A stretch of 64,000 nucleotides of DNA, taken from Clostridia bacterium (GTDB lineage: Bacteria; Bacillota; Clostridia; TANB77; UBA1234). A program made the position numbers and the translations under genes. The stretch lies in assembly GCA_900765095.1 (NCBI GenBank), contig CAAFRB010000012.1:83896-147895 (forward strand). The letters are read 5' to 3'. The notes under the pieces are model-generated. The model saw only the letters and a list, made by a program, of their open reading frames with translations, searched no databases and was not told the origin of the DNA. Below, one piece after another: positions 41,873 through 50,325 of this stretch. Each line of letters starts with the position of its first letter. Position 1 is the first letter of the stretch.

Positions 41873-44237
41873 TTGCATTCCTCATTACTATTTTTATTAT
41901 TCCTGTATTGCCATCAACCGAAATTATGTCACCAGTCTTAATATTGTAAGTGCAATCCTTAACACCTACGACTGCAGGAACTTTTAATTCTCTTGCAATA
42001 ATTGCTGTATGTGAAAGTAGTGATCCTTTTTCAGATACTATTCCTTTAGCATTTGCAATATAATACACCCATCCTGGATCAGTCATTTTTGTAATTAGTA
42101 TTTTATTATTTGCTTCTTTAAAATCATCCATTTTTTCAATGACTAAAGCCTCTCCTGTTACAATTCCACTAGAACACGCAATTCCTTTTAATTCACTACT
42201 TGAATAATTAAATTTCTGCATATTAACACTTGTATGATGCTTATTAAACTCTTCATTCGAAAAAATTATTCTATTGTATTGAGGCAACGTCCAATAAAGC
42301 TCATACTCATTTTTTCGGGTATCGATTATTTCTTTATAATCCATGTCATCTTCCTTGTCAAATAACTCATCAATACTCAGATAAAAAACATCTTTTATGT
42401 TTCCTATCTTACTCTCTTTATATAGAATTTCTCCAATTCTTAAAAACATGCTTCTAACCATTCCAAATATTCTTGATCGATTTAACCTTGATATTTCACG
42501 ATTCCTAATTCCTCTTTTACAATTGCCAAGAAAGTGTCTTGTCCAAAAACCAATATCGTAATCATTATCATTCACGTTATTTTTTGCATTTATATTTTTA
42601 TATAGCTTTTCAAGTTTATTCATATCTGATACATAATCATCTAACTTTTTTTCTAGCAATTCTGGATTCGTTCTAAATGTTTCAGTCTCAAGTTTTAGTT
42701 CCTCAATATTTCTATCGCCATACTTTTTGATATATTGTTCTTTTTTATTTATCCATTCTTCAATATATATTTTATCTTTAGCATAAGCCAAATTGATTAG
42801 TTCTTTAATAGGTTTCATACTCTCTATGTTGCTATTGCACGAAATCAATTGATTAGTAATGTCTTCATAGTTATCAAATCTCTTTTTTAAACTATTCTTT
42901 ACAAGCCATGTATTAATAAAAGTGTATAAATCATTTAATAGTGTAATATCCCAAACTTTAAATAATTTATTAGCAATTGATTTGTATAATTCAATTATCT
43001 CCTCTTTTGATTCATTGTCAAGAATATGGGTGTTAAAATCATCATCAACCTTTTTAAATAATTTTTCAATTTCATTCATCTTTCGAGGAACACTTAAATA
43101 TTCATAGGCAAAATTGAAATATGTTCTCACTTTTGCAAATATAGACAATCGATACTTTGATTCATTCACTGTTTTTTCTTTTATTCCAAGCATTTCTTGC
43201 CAAATAGGAATTATTTTTTTGCTGAAAGGAAGACAACTAATAATTTCATACCAATTACTAATTTTATAATATAATCTTCCATTATAACTTCCAACCATAT
43301 TACTAAAAATTTTTTCTCTTTTGTTAAGCTCCTTTTTGTTTTTTAATATTCTTGCACATAAATTTTTAAATACTTCTGAATAAACAAACTTTGCAAAAGA
43401 TATGGTGAGTGGCAAACTAATTCCAGGATAACTTTCAACAATATTACTATTATCCATTATTAAAACATTCGAATCATCAATTGTCGTAATCCTTCTTGCC
43501 TGAAGTATATATATTTTTTTATCCTTAATCGCAAATTCAATGTCTAAGTAGTCTCCTAAAACATCTTTCATTTTTCTTGAAATCTCAATTAATTCTTCAA
43601 CAATACTGTTTGAAAGATAATCATTATTTCCCTCATAGTAATATTTTTTATCAAATAAATTATAATAATATGTGGTTACAATAGCCTTATCTAGAACTAT
43701 ATTTTCCCCCACACCTTCTCCGCATACAATTACACTCTCACTTAGTATTCCTTGTGGGTTGCTAGTAAATAAAACTCCAGAATAATCAGGAAATACCATT
43801 TCTTGAATAATAACATTGAAATCTACATTTGTTAAATTTATATGTTTCGTATTTATATACTCAATTGCATTACTATTAAACATGGATATAAAGCACTGTT
43901 TCATTCTCTCACTTAACTCGCTCTCGGCAACATCCAAATATGTATCAAACTGCCCTGCAAAGCTGTTATTTTCACCATCTTCAATACTAGCTGATGATCT
44001 CACAGAATAAGCTGAAGCTTTATAGTTTAAATTTATTGTAATATTTAAAGATTCTATATATCTTTTTATTTTATTTAAATCTTCTTCTAAAGCTGAATTA
44101 ATATAGTTATTAATTAATTTATTGAAATCTTCTTTTTCATTAATAAAACTATATAAACTAAACACTTCAAATTGTGGAACATTAAAGTTTCTTTCACGTA
44201 GTTTTATTAAATTATTTGCCTTATTTCCAAGCATCAT
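41850..44237 (-). CDS. Dikinase of the PEP-utilising family with rifampin phosphotransferase-like architecture (second copy)
   Basis: Start at ATG 44237 after GGGGTG. 795 residues. The N-terminal ATP-grasp domain has YSVRSSASIEDGENNSFAGQ, VDFNVIIQEMVFPDYSG and YLDIEFAIKDKKIYILQARR. A long helical middle region (about residues 300-650) replaces the PEP/pyruvate barrel. The phosphohistidine swivel domain lies at the extreme C-terminus: LITKMTDPGWVYYIANAKG, then GSLLSHTAIIARELKVPAVVG with the catalytic His, and VDGNTGIIKI. This order matches rifampin phosphotransferase, not PEP synthase. Such enzymes transfer the beta-phosphate of ATP through His to an acceptor hydroxyl. In this operon a lipid or isoprenoid alcohol is the natural guess; the acceptor is unproven. 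Confidence 0.8.
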   Translation of the reverse strand: MMLGNKANNLIKLRERNFNVPQFEVFSLYSFINEKEDFNKLINNYINSALEEDLNKIKRYIESLNITINLNYKASAYSVRSSASIEDGENNSFAGQFDTYLDVAESELSERMKQCFISMFNSNAIEYINTKHINLTNVDFNVIIQEMVFPDYSGVLFTSNPQGILSESVIVCGEGVGENIVLDKAIVTTYYYNLFDKKYYYEGNNDYLSNSIVEELIEISRKMKDVLGDYLDIEFAIKDKKIYILQARRITTIDDSNVLIMDNSNIVESYPGISLPLTISFAKFVYSEVFKNLCARILKNKKELNKREKIFSNMVGSYNGRLYYKISNWYEIISCLPFSKKIIPIWQEMLGIKEKTVNESKYRLSIFAKVRTYFNFAYEYLSVPRKMNEIEKLFKKVDDDFNTHILDNESKEEIIELYKSIANKLFKVWDITLLNDLYTFINTWLVKNSLKKRFDNYEDITNQLISCNSNIESMKPIKELINLAYAKDKIYIEEWINKKEQYIKKYGDRNIEELKLETETFRTNPELLEKKLDDYVSDMNKLEKLYKNINAKNNVNDNDYDIGFWTRHFLGNCKRGIRNREISRLNRSRIFGMVRSMFLRIGEILYKESKIGNIKDVFYLSIDELFDKEDDMDYKEIIDTRKNEYELYWTLPQYNRIIFSNEEFNKHHTSVNMQKFNYSSSELKGIACSSGIVTGEALVIEKMDDFKEANNKILITKMTDPGWVYYIANAKGIVSEKGSLLSHTAIIARELKVPAVVGVKDCTYNIKTGDIISVDGNTGIIKIVMRNANVENYYV

Positions 44238-44253
44238 AAAACACCCCAATTTT

Positions 44254-45153
44254 TTATATCTTGCCAATTAGCAAAAATGCTACAACTGTAAGAAGCATCG
44301 TTGTTTCTTGAAAATATGTATATATTTCTACCTTGTTTACTAAAATAAACCTTTCTGGGTCTTTTTTAAATTGTATGAATTTCAATGTCATCCACGATAC
44401 AAGTATAAACAATATTGCAACGGATATCTTGTTTAAGTTCCAAACAAGTATAAAATTAGTAATAATATCCATTATAGTTAATACAAGCACAAAAATTGTA
44501 GCCTTTTCATATCCAAATATTTTTGAATATGTAGTATAGTCATTCTCATCTTTTGGTGCTTTGATTTTTCTTGAAACTTCCCAAATAAGTGCAGGAAAAT
44601 ATAAAGTAAATAAAGCCATAATTGTTGTAAGTGACACAAATGGGATTGAATATTTAATAACAGTAAAAGAAATTATATACAAGTTTACAAACATTTGAAC
44701 TGGATTATGAGTAATAACAGCAAGTACCAAATTGGGCTGAATTTTAGCTCTTTGAAAGAACCATTTACTCATTAGATACCCGTAGATGTACAAAATTGCA
44801 AGATATAATAAGTTATTCATATACATAATATTTAGTATTATAGCTATCATATTAATAATGGCACATGAAACAACTATATCTTTTTTATAAACTCTCCCGC
44901 TTGGAAGTGGTCTATCCGGAAATAATTTTTTATCTGTCTCATAATCTTTTAAATCATCTGCTACCCTTAACCAATATAAAAAAGCAAATACTGTATATCC
45001 TCCAATAAATTCTTGAATCGTTATTTGAAAACTTGTAACTCCATTATTTAAAAGAACTATAAAATATATTTCAAGGAATATTATAAATCCTAGTATTAAT
45101 CTTGCTATTATCGGATATCTCTCTTTAAAATAAATATGTAATCGTTTTAACAC
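44254..45153 (-). CDS. UbiA-family prenyltransferase
   Basis: 299 residues with about eight membrane helices. The first aspartate motif is in RVADDLKDYETDKKLFPDRP, directly followed by LPSGRV, a run typical of UbiA enzymes including archaeal digeranylgeranylglyceryl phosphate synthase. The second motif is in SRKIKAPKDENDYTTYSKIFG. These enzymes transfer a polyprenyl group from its diphosphate to an acceptor in the membrane. No quinone, haem or chlorophyll genes are nearby; the neighbours are phospholipid enzymes. It overlaps the decarboxylase gene by 7 bp. The acceptor could be a glycerol phosphate lipid, a headgroup or an unknown molecule. Confidence 0.85.
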   Translation of the reverse strand: MLKRLHIYFKERYPIIARLILGFIIFLEIYFIVLLNNGVTSFQITIQEFIGGYTVFAFLYWLRVADDLKDYETDKKLFPDRPLPSGRVYKKDIVVSCAIINMIAIILNIMYMNNLLYLAILYIYGYLMSKWFFQRAKIQPNLVLAVITHNPVQMFVNLYIISFTVIKYSIPFVSLTTIMALFTLYFPALIWEVSRKIKAPKDENDYTTYSKIFGYEKATIFVLVLTIMDIITNFILVWNLNKISVAILFILVSWMTLKFIQFKKDPERFILVNKVEIYTYFQETTMLLTVVAFLLIGKI

Positions 45154-45998
45154 ATTAATTCACCTATTCTTTCACCATATTTAACCTTAGTTTCTATACC
45201 TTTGTTGCTATAATTTATAATATCATTATCTATTTTTACTTTATCACTTGTTAATATAACAATAGTTGATCCTCCTAATTCAAAATAACCTTTTTCTTCA
45301 CCCTTAACATATTTATCTTTATTGTAATTGTTTATTTTACCAACTAATAAAGCTCCTACTTCTATATAAATTATTTTTCCAAAGTTGTTCGTAACCATAT
45401 AATTACAAACTCTTGCATTTTGACTATATACCTTATGTTTTGTTGATATAGAACTTACTGTATGTAATTTGCCTTTAATTTTTTTTGTTTTTTCAGTTAT
45501 ACCATCATCTATATAGCAGTACCTGTGATAATCATCCATTGATAATCTGAATATTAAGCAGTTTCCATTCCTAAATTGTTCTAAATCTGCATTATCTAAC
45601 GTTAATTCTTCAAGCATATATACACTTTGCTTTATCTTTATTTTCATATCATCTGTTATTTTATATACAAGTAGCTTTGAGTCAGCTGGTGCTATAAAAC
45701 TATTTTTTCCCTTATCATACTCCGTATTCTTTTTCTTCCTAATAAAAAAATCATTAAATGACGTGTATTCTTTTTGTTCATACTCGTTAATATTAATTTC
45801 ATATTTTTTTATAAATTTATTAATTTTGTTTTTACTAATAACCATATCATTGTATTTTCCATATATTTTAGAAAATATTGGATTAACAATAAATTTCAAA
45901 ATAGTTCTTCCCAAAAAACTATTGTATAAAAAATTAAGATATTTGCCACCATATTGTATATCTTCATCAATGGATTTAGTTGTTCTATTATATATCAT
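45147..45998 (-). CDS. psd: Phosphatidylserine decarboxylase proenzyme
   Basis: 283 residues. Typical features: SFNDFFIRKKK near residue 85, an APADSKLLVYKI segment at about 103, the DDYHRYCYIDDG motif, VGALLVGKIN, and the self-cleavage site ELGGSTIVIL near residue 245 where the serine becomes the pyruvoyl group. It converts phosphatidylserine to phosphatidylethanolamine, or the ether analogue. Start adjacent to the pssA-like stop (no gap). Complete length and motifs suggest it is active. Confidence 0.93.
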   Translation of the reverse strand: MIYNRTTKSIDEDIQYGGKYLNFLYNSFLGRTILKFIVNPIFSKIYGKYNDMVISKNKINKFIKKYEININEYEQKEYTSFNDFFIRKKKNTEYDKGKNSFIAPADSKLLVYKITDDMKIKIKQSVYMLEELTLDNADLEQFRNGNCLIFRLSMDDYHRYCYIDDGITEKTKKIKGKLHTVSSISTKHKVYSQNARVCNYMVTNNFGKIIYIEVGALLVGKINNYNKDKYVKGEEKGYFELGGSTIVILTSDKVKIDNDIINYSNKGIETKVKYGERIGELMC

Positions 45999-46616
45999 TT
46001 ACAAAACCCCCAGATAAAGAACTAACATAATAACCGCAAGCACCGGAAAAATTACATACGCTATTCCCTTTGGCTTTTTAATTTTTATATTTAAAATGTT
46101 TAACATTGCAACAAATGCTATCAATATTGTGTATATTATGCTAAATATATTTAATGGCATTATGTATTTCAATAAATAGAATATTGGAAATATCATAGCT
46201 GTATATGTTACAGGTAAACCTGTGTAATATTTTACGGGCTTACTATTATCTTCAATAGTAATGTTAAAGTGAGCAAGTCTTGCAATTCCACAAATAGCAA
46301 ATACCACTATAATCATGAAATGATACCATGTATTCATTTGTAGTCTTAAAAAAATTGTTATAGGTAATGCAATAAAGTCAATTGCATCTACTAGAGAATC
46401 TAATTCTATTCCAAAATTTTTTTCTTGCTCTGTTCTCTTGCATTTTCTAGCAATAACACCATCAAACAAATCGCAAATCCCAGCAATTATAAGACACGAC
46501 ATTGCTAAACTAATACTATTACCTTTACTGCTAAAACATATAAACATTCCAAATATACTTATTATTAGTCCTATATAAGTTAAAATAACTGATTTGTTCC
46601 ATTTACCAATAAACAT
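45999..46616 (-). CDS. pssA: CDP-alcohol phosphatidyltransferase, phosphatidylserine synthase type
   Basis: 205 residues with about six membrane helices. The CDP-alcohol signature is present as DLFDGVIARK followed by FGIELDSLVDAIDF, that is D-x2-DG-x2-AR ... G-x3-D-x3-D; the AR-to-G spacing is three residues longer than the textbook eight, as in some clostridial PssA proteins. The enzyme displaces CMP from a CDP-diacylglycerol-like lipid with L-serine. Two bases separate it from the upstream dikinase, and psd follows directly, fixing its role in a serine to ethanolamine lipid route. Confidence 0.88.
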   Translation of the reverse strand: MFIGKWNKSVILTYIGLIISIFGMFICFSSKGNSISLAMSCLIIAGICDLFDGVIARKCKRTEQEKNFGIELDSLVDAIDFIALPITIFLRLQMNTWYHFMIIVVFAICGIARLAHFNITIEDNSKPVKYYTGLPVTYTAMIFPIFYLLKYIMPLNIFSIIYTILIAFVAMLNILNIKIKKPKGIAYVIFPVLAVIMLVLYLGVL

Positions 46617-46618
46617 AC

Positions 46619-49126
46619 TTATTCCTCCATTATTGTTACAATACCACTCGTCCCATCTATCATTATTTTTTGTCCGTCTTTTATTTTTGACATCACATCA
46701 TGACAACTAACTATTGCTGGTATTCCATATTCTCTTGATACAATAGCTGCATGGCATAATATTCCACCATATTCCGTAACTATTCCAGAAAGGATTGCAA
46801 ATTTTGGTGTCCAGCCCGTATCGGTAAACTTGGTTACAAGTATATCGTTCTTTTGTAATCTATTAATTTCGTCAAAACTTTCTATAACTCTTGCTATACC
46901 AACTACTTTTCCGTTATTTGCACCTAGCCCTTTAATTGCACTATTAGGCTTTTTCACCGCATCACTTACACCAAGATCTTGTCCAATTTCATTTTCACTC
47001 ATATAATGTCTATATGAATTATAGTAAATCTTATTTTTTTCAATTATTTCTTTAATATCATGATCTGTAATTTTATTATCAATATAATCCCATATATTTC
47101 CTACTTTTAGGAACCATATATCATCTACATTTTCTATTATTCTTTGCTTAACAAACAATTTTGCAAGTTCAATAGTGTAAATTCTTATTAAATAATAAAA
47201 TCTTGTTGATACATCTCTAAATTCTTCTCTCCACCATAACATTTTTCTCATATTTAATACTTTAGTTTGTATCTTTTTATATTTTTTACTACCTACTTTT
47301 TCTCTTATATCTTCAAATATCTTTTCGTATGCCTCTTTGCCTTTTTTCTTATCTTCAACAGGGCTAAATTTATCTTCTAATAAAATCATATCTTTCAATG
47401 TAATAATAAACGGAGATATGTCTTCATAATAGCATTTATATGTTACATCAAGTTCTTTATCAGAATGATAACCATAATTTTTAACTAAATCTCTAATATC
47501 ACTAAAATCTTCTCTGTTCTTTGTAGATTCAATATCTTTAAGTATTTCTTCAATTTCTTTTTCTTTCCAATATTTAAAAATTTCATTGCTTTTTCTTATT
47601 TTCCTACTAATATCCCACATATCATAAAATGGCAACAAATGTGAAATATCTTCAATACTTCCCAAAAGAGTTAGGTATTCGCTTTCAGATACATATTTTA
47701 GTAGACCATCCTTATATAAAGATTGATGAATGGTATTTATAAATATTTGCCAAAAATATATAGACTCACTTTGTAAATAATCTTCATGAGTTAATTCGTA
47801 CCAAATTTTCTTTATATCTTTTATATCATCATTGTCATAATTATTTTTATAGTTATAATATTTTTCTAATAGATCTGCTTTATATTTTTCTGCATTGTTA
47901 TTTCTTGTATTTAGAATTTTCTTTTGAGCAATAGCCATTCTTATTATATCTTTTAAGGATTTCAAAGAAAGCTTAGTAGTTTCTCCGTCCCCATCATAGT
48001 TCATTTTTATACCATATTCACTATCAAATTCTCTTTCTTTATATCCCACAACCTGGCTCATTGCTTTTTTTACTACTGACAAATTCCAATAGCAACGAGC
48101 AAAAAACATTTCTCCTAGTTTTTTGTTTAAATCATCTTCCTTTAAAATTTTAGAGTCTAATATAAATTTTCTTAAAGTATATTTCCATATGTATTCATAT
48201 AAACTCCACATGTAAGGTGTACATATAGTTGCAGATACTCCACCGTCTTTAAAATCAGCCGTTGACCAAATATCTCTATATCCTTGATATTGTATTTTAG
48301 TAATTTTACGAGCTTGAAGAATATATAATTCGTCTTTTACAATAGCAAACTCTATGTCACATGGGTATCCAAAATACTGCATAATTCTGCTAAATTCTAA
48401 AGATATTTTTCTTAACAATATTTCATCAATATAATGATTATTGTTATCAAAATCGCATTTGTTTTCATACCAATTATAATAATACTGTTCTGGTTTATTC
48501 TGACCACTAACAATATTTTCGCCTAATCCTTCTCCAATTTCAATTAGCATTGTTTTATCATTTCCAGATATGGGATCTACTGTAAAGCAGATACCACTGT
48601 ACTCACTTGCAACCATTTCTTGGACTATTACACTCATTTTAAGAAAATTAGTAGAAATATTATTGTTTGCAAAATAACTCAATATTACTTCTGAAAACAT
48701 TGATTTATAGCAATCAATAATTTTAGTTAGCACATCTTCTTTTTTGATATTAAGAAAAGTCTGATATTGACCTGCAAACGAATAATTATCTAAATCTTCT
48801 TTCGTACCACTACTTCTAACGGCATATAATTTGTCTTCACTTAATAATTCTTCTATTTCATTTTTAGTGTTATTAGAAAATTCAAAAGAATCAAAAAATG
48901 ATATAATTTCTTTACTGATTTCGGAAATATTTTCTTTATTTAATCTACTTATACATTCATCAATTTCTTTATTTAATTTATTATTACTTATTTCCTCACT
49001 ATAAGTATCACTATCTACTACAATGCCATCTGGAACATTGAAATTATTATTTTTCATCTCTATTAAGAATTTTGCTTTGTTTCCAACATTATTTAAATAT
49101 CTTGTATCATTAAAATTAATTATCAT
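46619..49126 (-). CDS. Dikinase of the PEP-utilising family with rifampin phosphotransferase-like architecture (first copy)
   Basis: 835 residues, paralogous to the second copy in the same operon. ATP-grasp features: LYAVRSSGTKEDLDNYSFAGQ, MSVIVQEMVASEYSGICFTVD and CDIEFAIVKDELYILQARK. The helical middle is long and ends near residue 700. The C-terminal swivel domain reads ILVTKFTDTGWTPKFAILSG, then GGILCHAAIVSREYGIPAIV with the catalytic His and MIDGTSGIVTI. There is no C-terminal PEP/pyruvate-binding barrel, so PEP synthase is excluded. It resembles rifampin phosphotransferase in domain order and length. It sits between a CarS-like gene (11-bp gap) and pssA (2-bp gap), so its acceptor is probably part of the same lipid pathway. 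Confidence 0.8.
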   Translation of the reverse strand: MIINFNDTRYLNNVGNKAKFLIEMKNNNFNVPDGIVVDSDTYSEEISNNKLNKEIDECISRLNKENISEISKEIISFFDSFEFSNNTKNEIEELLSEDKLYAVRSSGTKEDLDNYSFAGQYQTFLNIKKEDVLTKIIDCYKSMFSEVILSYFANNNISTNFLKMSVIVQEMVASEYSGICFTVDPISGNDKTMLIEIGEGLGENIVSGQNKPEQYYYNWYENKCDFDNNNHYIDEILLRKISLEFSRIMQYFGYPCDIEFAIVKDELYILQARKITKIQYQGYRDIWSTADFKDGGVSATICTPYMWSLYEYIWKYTLRKFILDSKILKEDDLNKKLGEMFFARCYWNLSVVKKAMSQVVGYKEREFDSEYGIKMNYDGDGETTKLSLKSLKDIIRMAIAQKKILNTRNNNAEKYKADLLEKYYNYKNNYDNDDIKDIKKIWYELTHEDYLQSESIYFWQIFINTIHQSLYKDGLLKYVSESEYLTLLGSIEDISHLLPFYDMWDISRKIRKSNEIFKYWKEKEIEEILKDIESTKNREDFSDIRDLVKNYGYHSDKELDVTYKCYYEDISPFIITLKDMILLEDKFSPVEDKKKGKEAYEKIFEDIREKVGSKKYKKIQTKVLNMRKMLWWREEFRDVSTRFYYLIRIYTIELAKLFVKQRIIENVDDIWFLKVGNIWDYIDNKITDHDIKEIIEKNKIYYNSYRHYMSENEIGQDLGVSDAVKKPNSAIKGLGANNGKVVGIARVIESFDEINRLQKNDILVTKFTDTGWTPKFAILSGIVTEYGGILCHAAIVSREYGIPAIVSCHDVMSKIKDGQKIMIDGTSGIVTIMEE

Positions 49127-49137
49127 CTTTTATCCCT

Positions 49138-49722
49138 CTAAAACATATTTTTTCTAAGATGTAGCAAATATAACATCATATTAATCAATAAATGAGTTAT
49201 TGTTCCCACCACAACACACATTGAATAAACCCAAATACCTATTGGATAAAATAGCCATACTACTAAAGCTACACCAAATACCGAATCTGCTTGATCTAAA
49301 ATTATAAAAAATAATTTTTTCTTTCCATTTATCGTTTTTCCTGGTTCAATATCTAATCTTCTTTTCAAAAAACTATTTGGTAATTCAAATACTGCATAAA
49401 ACAACCCTAGTAAAAAACCTATATATAAATTATAAATAATTGTATTTTCATGATTTATATAGAAAAAATTTAAATGCTCTAATTTTGTTATTCTCCATAT
49501 CCAGCCAAATAAAATAGCAGATATTATATTAAAAACTATATATCCAACAAATCCTTTCCATGTCTTATTGTCTCCAAAAATTCTTTTTCCATCAATAAAG
49601 TTTTTATTAAAATCCATTGGAACTTTTAAACACTTTAATATATTTAACTTGCAAAAAATCGAATTAATGACTCCAGCTAATACGGTTCCAAGCAATGTTA
49701 TATATAATTGTATAATAATCAT
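49138..49722 (-). CDS. CarS-like CDP-archaeol/CDP-diglyceride synthase
   Basis: Start at ATG 49722 after AAGGAGG. 194 residues with five to six membrane helices. The family motifs are present: DGKRIFGDNKTWKGFVGYIV in the cytoplasmic loop, FELPNSFLKRRLDIEPGK, and ILDQADSVFGV with the conserved D-x2-DS. This is the DUF46/CarS pattern seen in archaeal CDP-archaeol synthase and in small bacterial relatives of CdsA. It would activate a phosphatidic-acid-like lipid with CTP. It is the first gene of the lipid operon, and supplies the substrate for the PssA-like enzyme two genes downstream. Confidence 0.85.
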   Translation of the reverse strand: MIIIQLYITLLGTVLAGVINSIFCKLNILKCLKVPMDFNKNFIDGKRIFGDNKTWKGFVGYIVFNIISAILFGWIWRITKLEHLNFFYINHENTIIYNLYIGFLLGLFYAVFELPNSFLKRRLDIEPGKTINGKKKLFFIILDQADSVFGVALVVWLFYPIGIWVYSMCVVVGTITHLLINMMLYLLHLRKNMF

Positions 49723-49755
49723 TTTTACCTCCTTGAGCATAATACATTTCCTTAG

Positions 49756-49896
49756 TTATAGTGAATTAAATATCTCTTTATTATTTTCTGTTGATACCTC
49801 AAATAATCCCCAGCTATCATCTACGACAGCATTGTTGTAAAAATTAATATAGTAAAAAATGTTAATTAATATAACGGTTTGTATTTGTGATAACAT
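49756..49896 (-). CDS. Possible 46-residue leader ORF upstream of the lipid operon
   Basis: ATG at 49896, stop at 49756, between the promoter and carS. The product begins MLSQIQTVILINIFYYINFY and ends NNKEIFNSL; the second half (NNAVVDDSWGLFEVS) has ordinary protein composition. No good ribosome binding site precedes it. It may be a fragment of a lost gene, a regulatory leader or chance. Confidence 0.25.
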   Translation of the reverse strand: MLSQIQTVILINIFYYINFYNNAVVDDSWGLFEVSTENNKEIFNSL

Positions 49897-49930
49897 AATT
49901 GGCTCGATGTTTTAATTACTCCATACAAAA

Positions 49931-49939
49931 ATTATACCA
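49931..49939 (-). promoter_or_regulatory. Extended -10 promoter of the lipid operon
   Basis: TGGTATAAT on the minus strand; no good -35 box at 16-18 bp, which is tolerated with the TGn extension. The implied 5' leader before carS is about 200 bases. Confidence 0.55.
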
Positions 49940-50005
49940 TATATTCAAAAGAAATGTGTTATTTTTAAAATTTTGTCGAAAAAACAAACATGTAGTTTAT
50001 GGTAA

Positions 50006-50233
50006 TTATTTTACAAATTGATGTACCATTACCTTAAAATCCTCTATAACTCCTTTTAGACTCTCTATGTACTTATTTAATTTTCCAACCTCTCGCTCGT
50101 GCTTGTTATTTATTCTTTCTATTTCTCGTTCATAATCATTTTCTGTGTATATTATTTTTTCTTTATCGTTCAATTCTGAATTTATTAAAATATCAATAGG
50201 AAGCCAAATTCCCTTTATATTTGTATTAGCCAT
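50006..50233 (-). CDS. Chimeric remnant: replication-initiator N-terminus joined to a coiled coil
   Basis: 75 residues with GGAGGAG before the ATG. Residues 1-28 (KGIWLPIDILINSELNDKEK) match the N-terminal signature of helix-turn-helix replication/phage proteins of Bacillota, where a DNA-binding domain should follow. Instead the chain goes into a charged coiled coil (DYEREIERINNKHEREVGKL) and stops. This looks like an internal deletion of a replication gene, or a small adaptor. Pattern-memory call. Confidence 0.45.
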   Translation of the reverse strand: MANTNIKGIWLPIDILINSELNDKEKIIYTENDYEREIERINNKHEREVGKLNKYIESLKGVIEDFKVMVHQFVK

Positions 50234-50274
50234 ATAGTTTTCTCCTCCTTCCGTCAGAAATTGATTTTTGATAC

Positions 50275-50310
50275 AAAAAAATGCTCTGAGAGAGGTCCCT
50301 CAAAGCATTT
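50275..50310 (-). terminator. Intrinsic terminator after the nuclease-like gene
   Basis: AAATGCTTTGAGGG and CTCTCAGAGCATTT pair imperfectly, followed on the minus strand by TTTTTT. Confidence 0.8.
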
Positions 50311-50325
50311 ATCAACATTTAATTT

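Noticed and set aside
41850..49126. Naming the two large enzymes PEP synthase (ppsA)
   Set aside because: The phosphohistidine domain is C-terminal and there is no PEP/pyruvate barrel; both fit the rifampin phosphotransferase order.
49568..49840. A 90-codon forward frame opposite the start of the CarS-like gene
   Set aside because: It lies mainly antisense to the CarS-like membrane protein and has no start signal.
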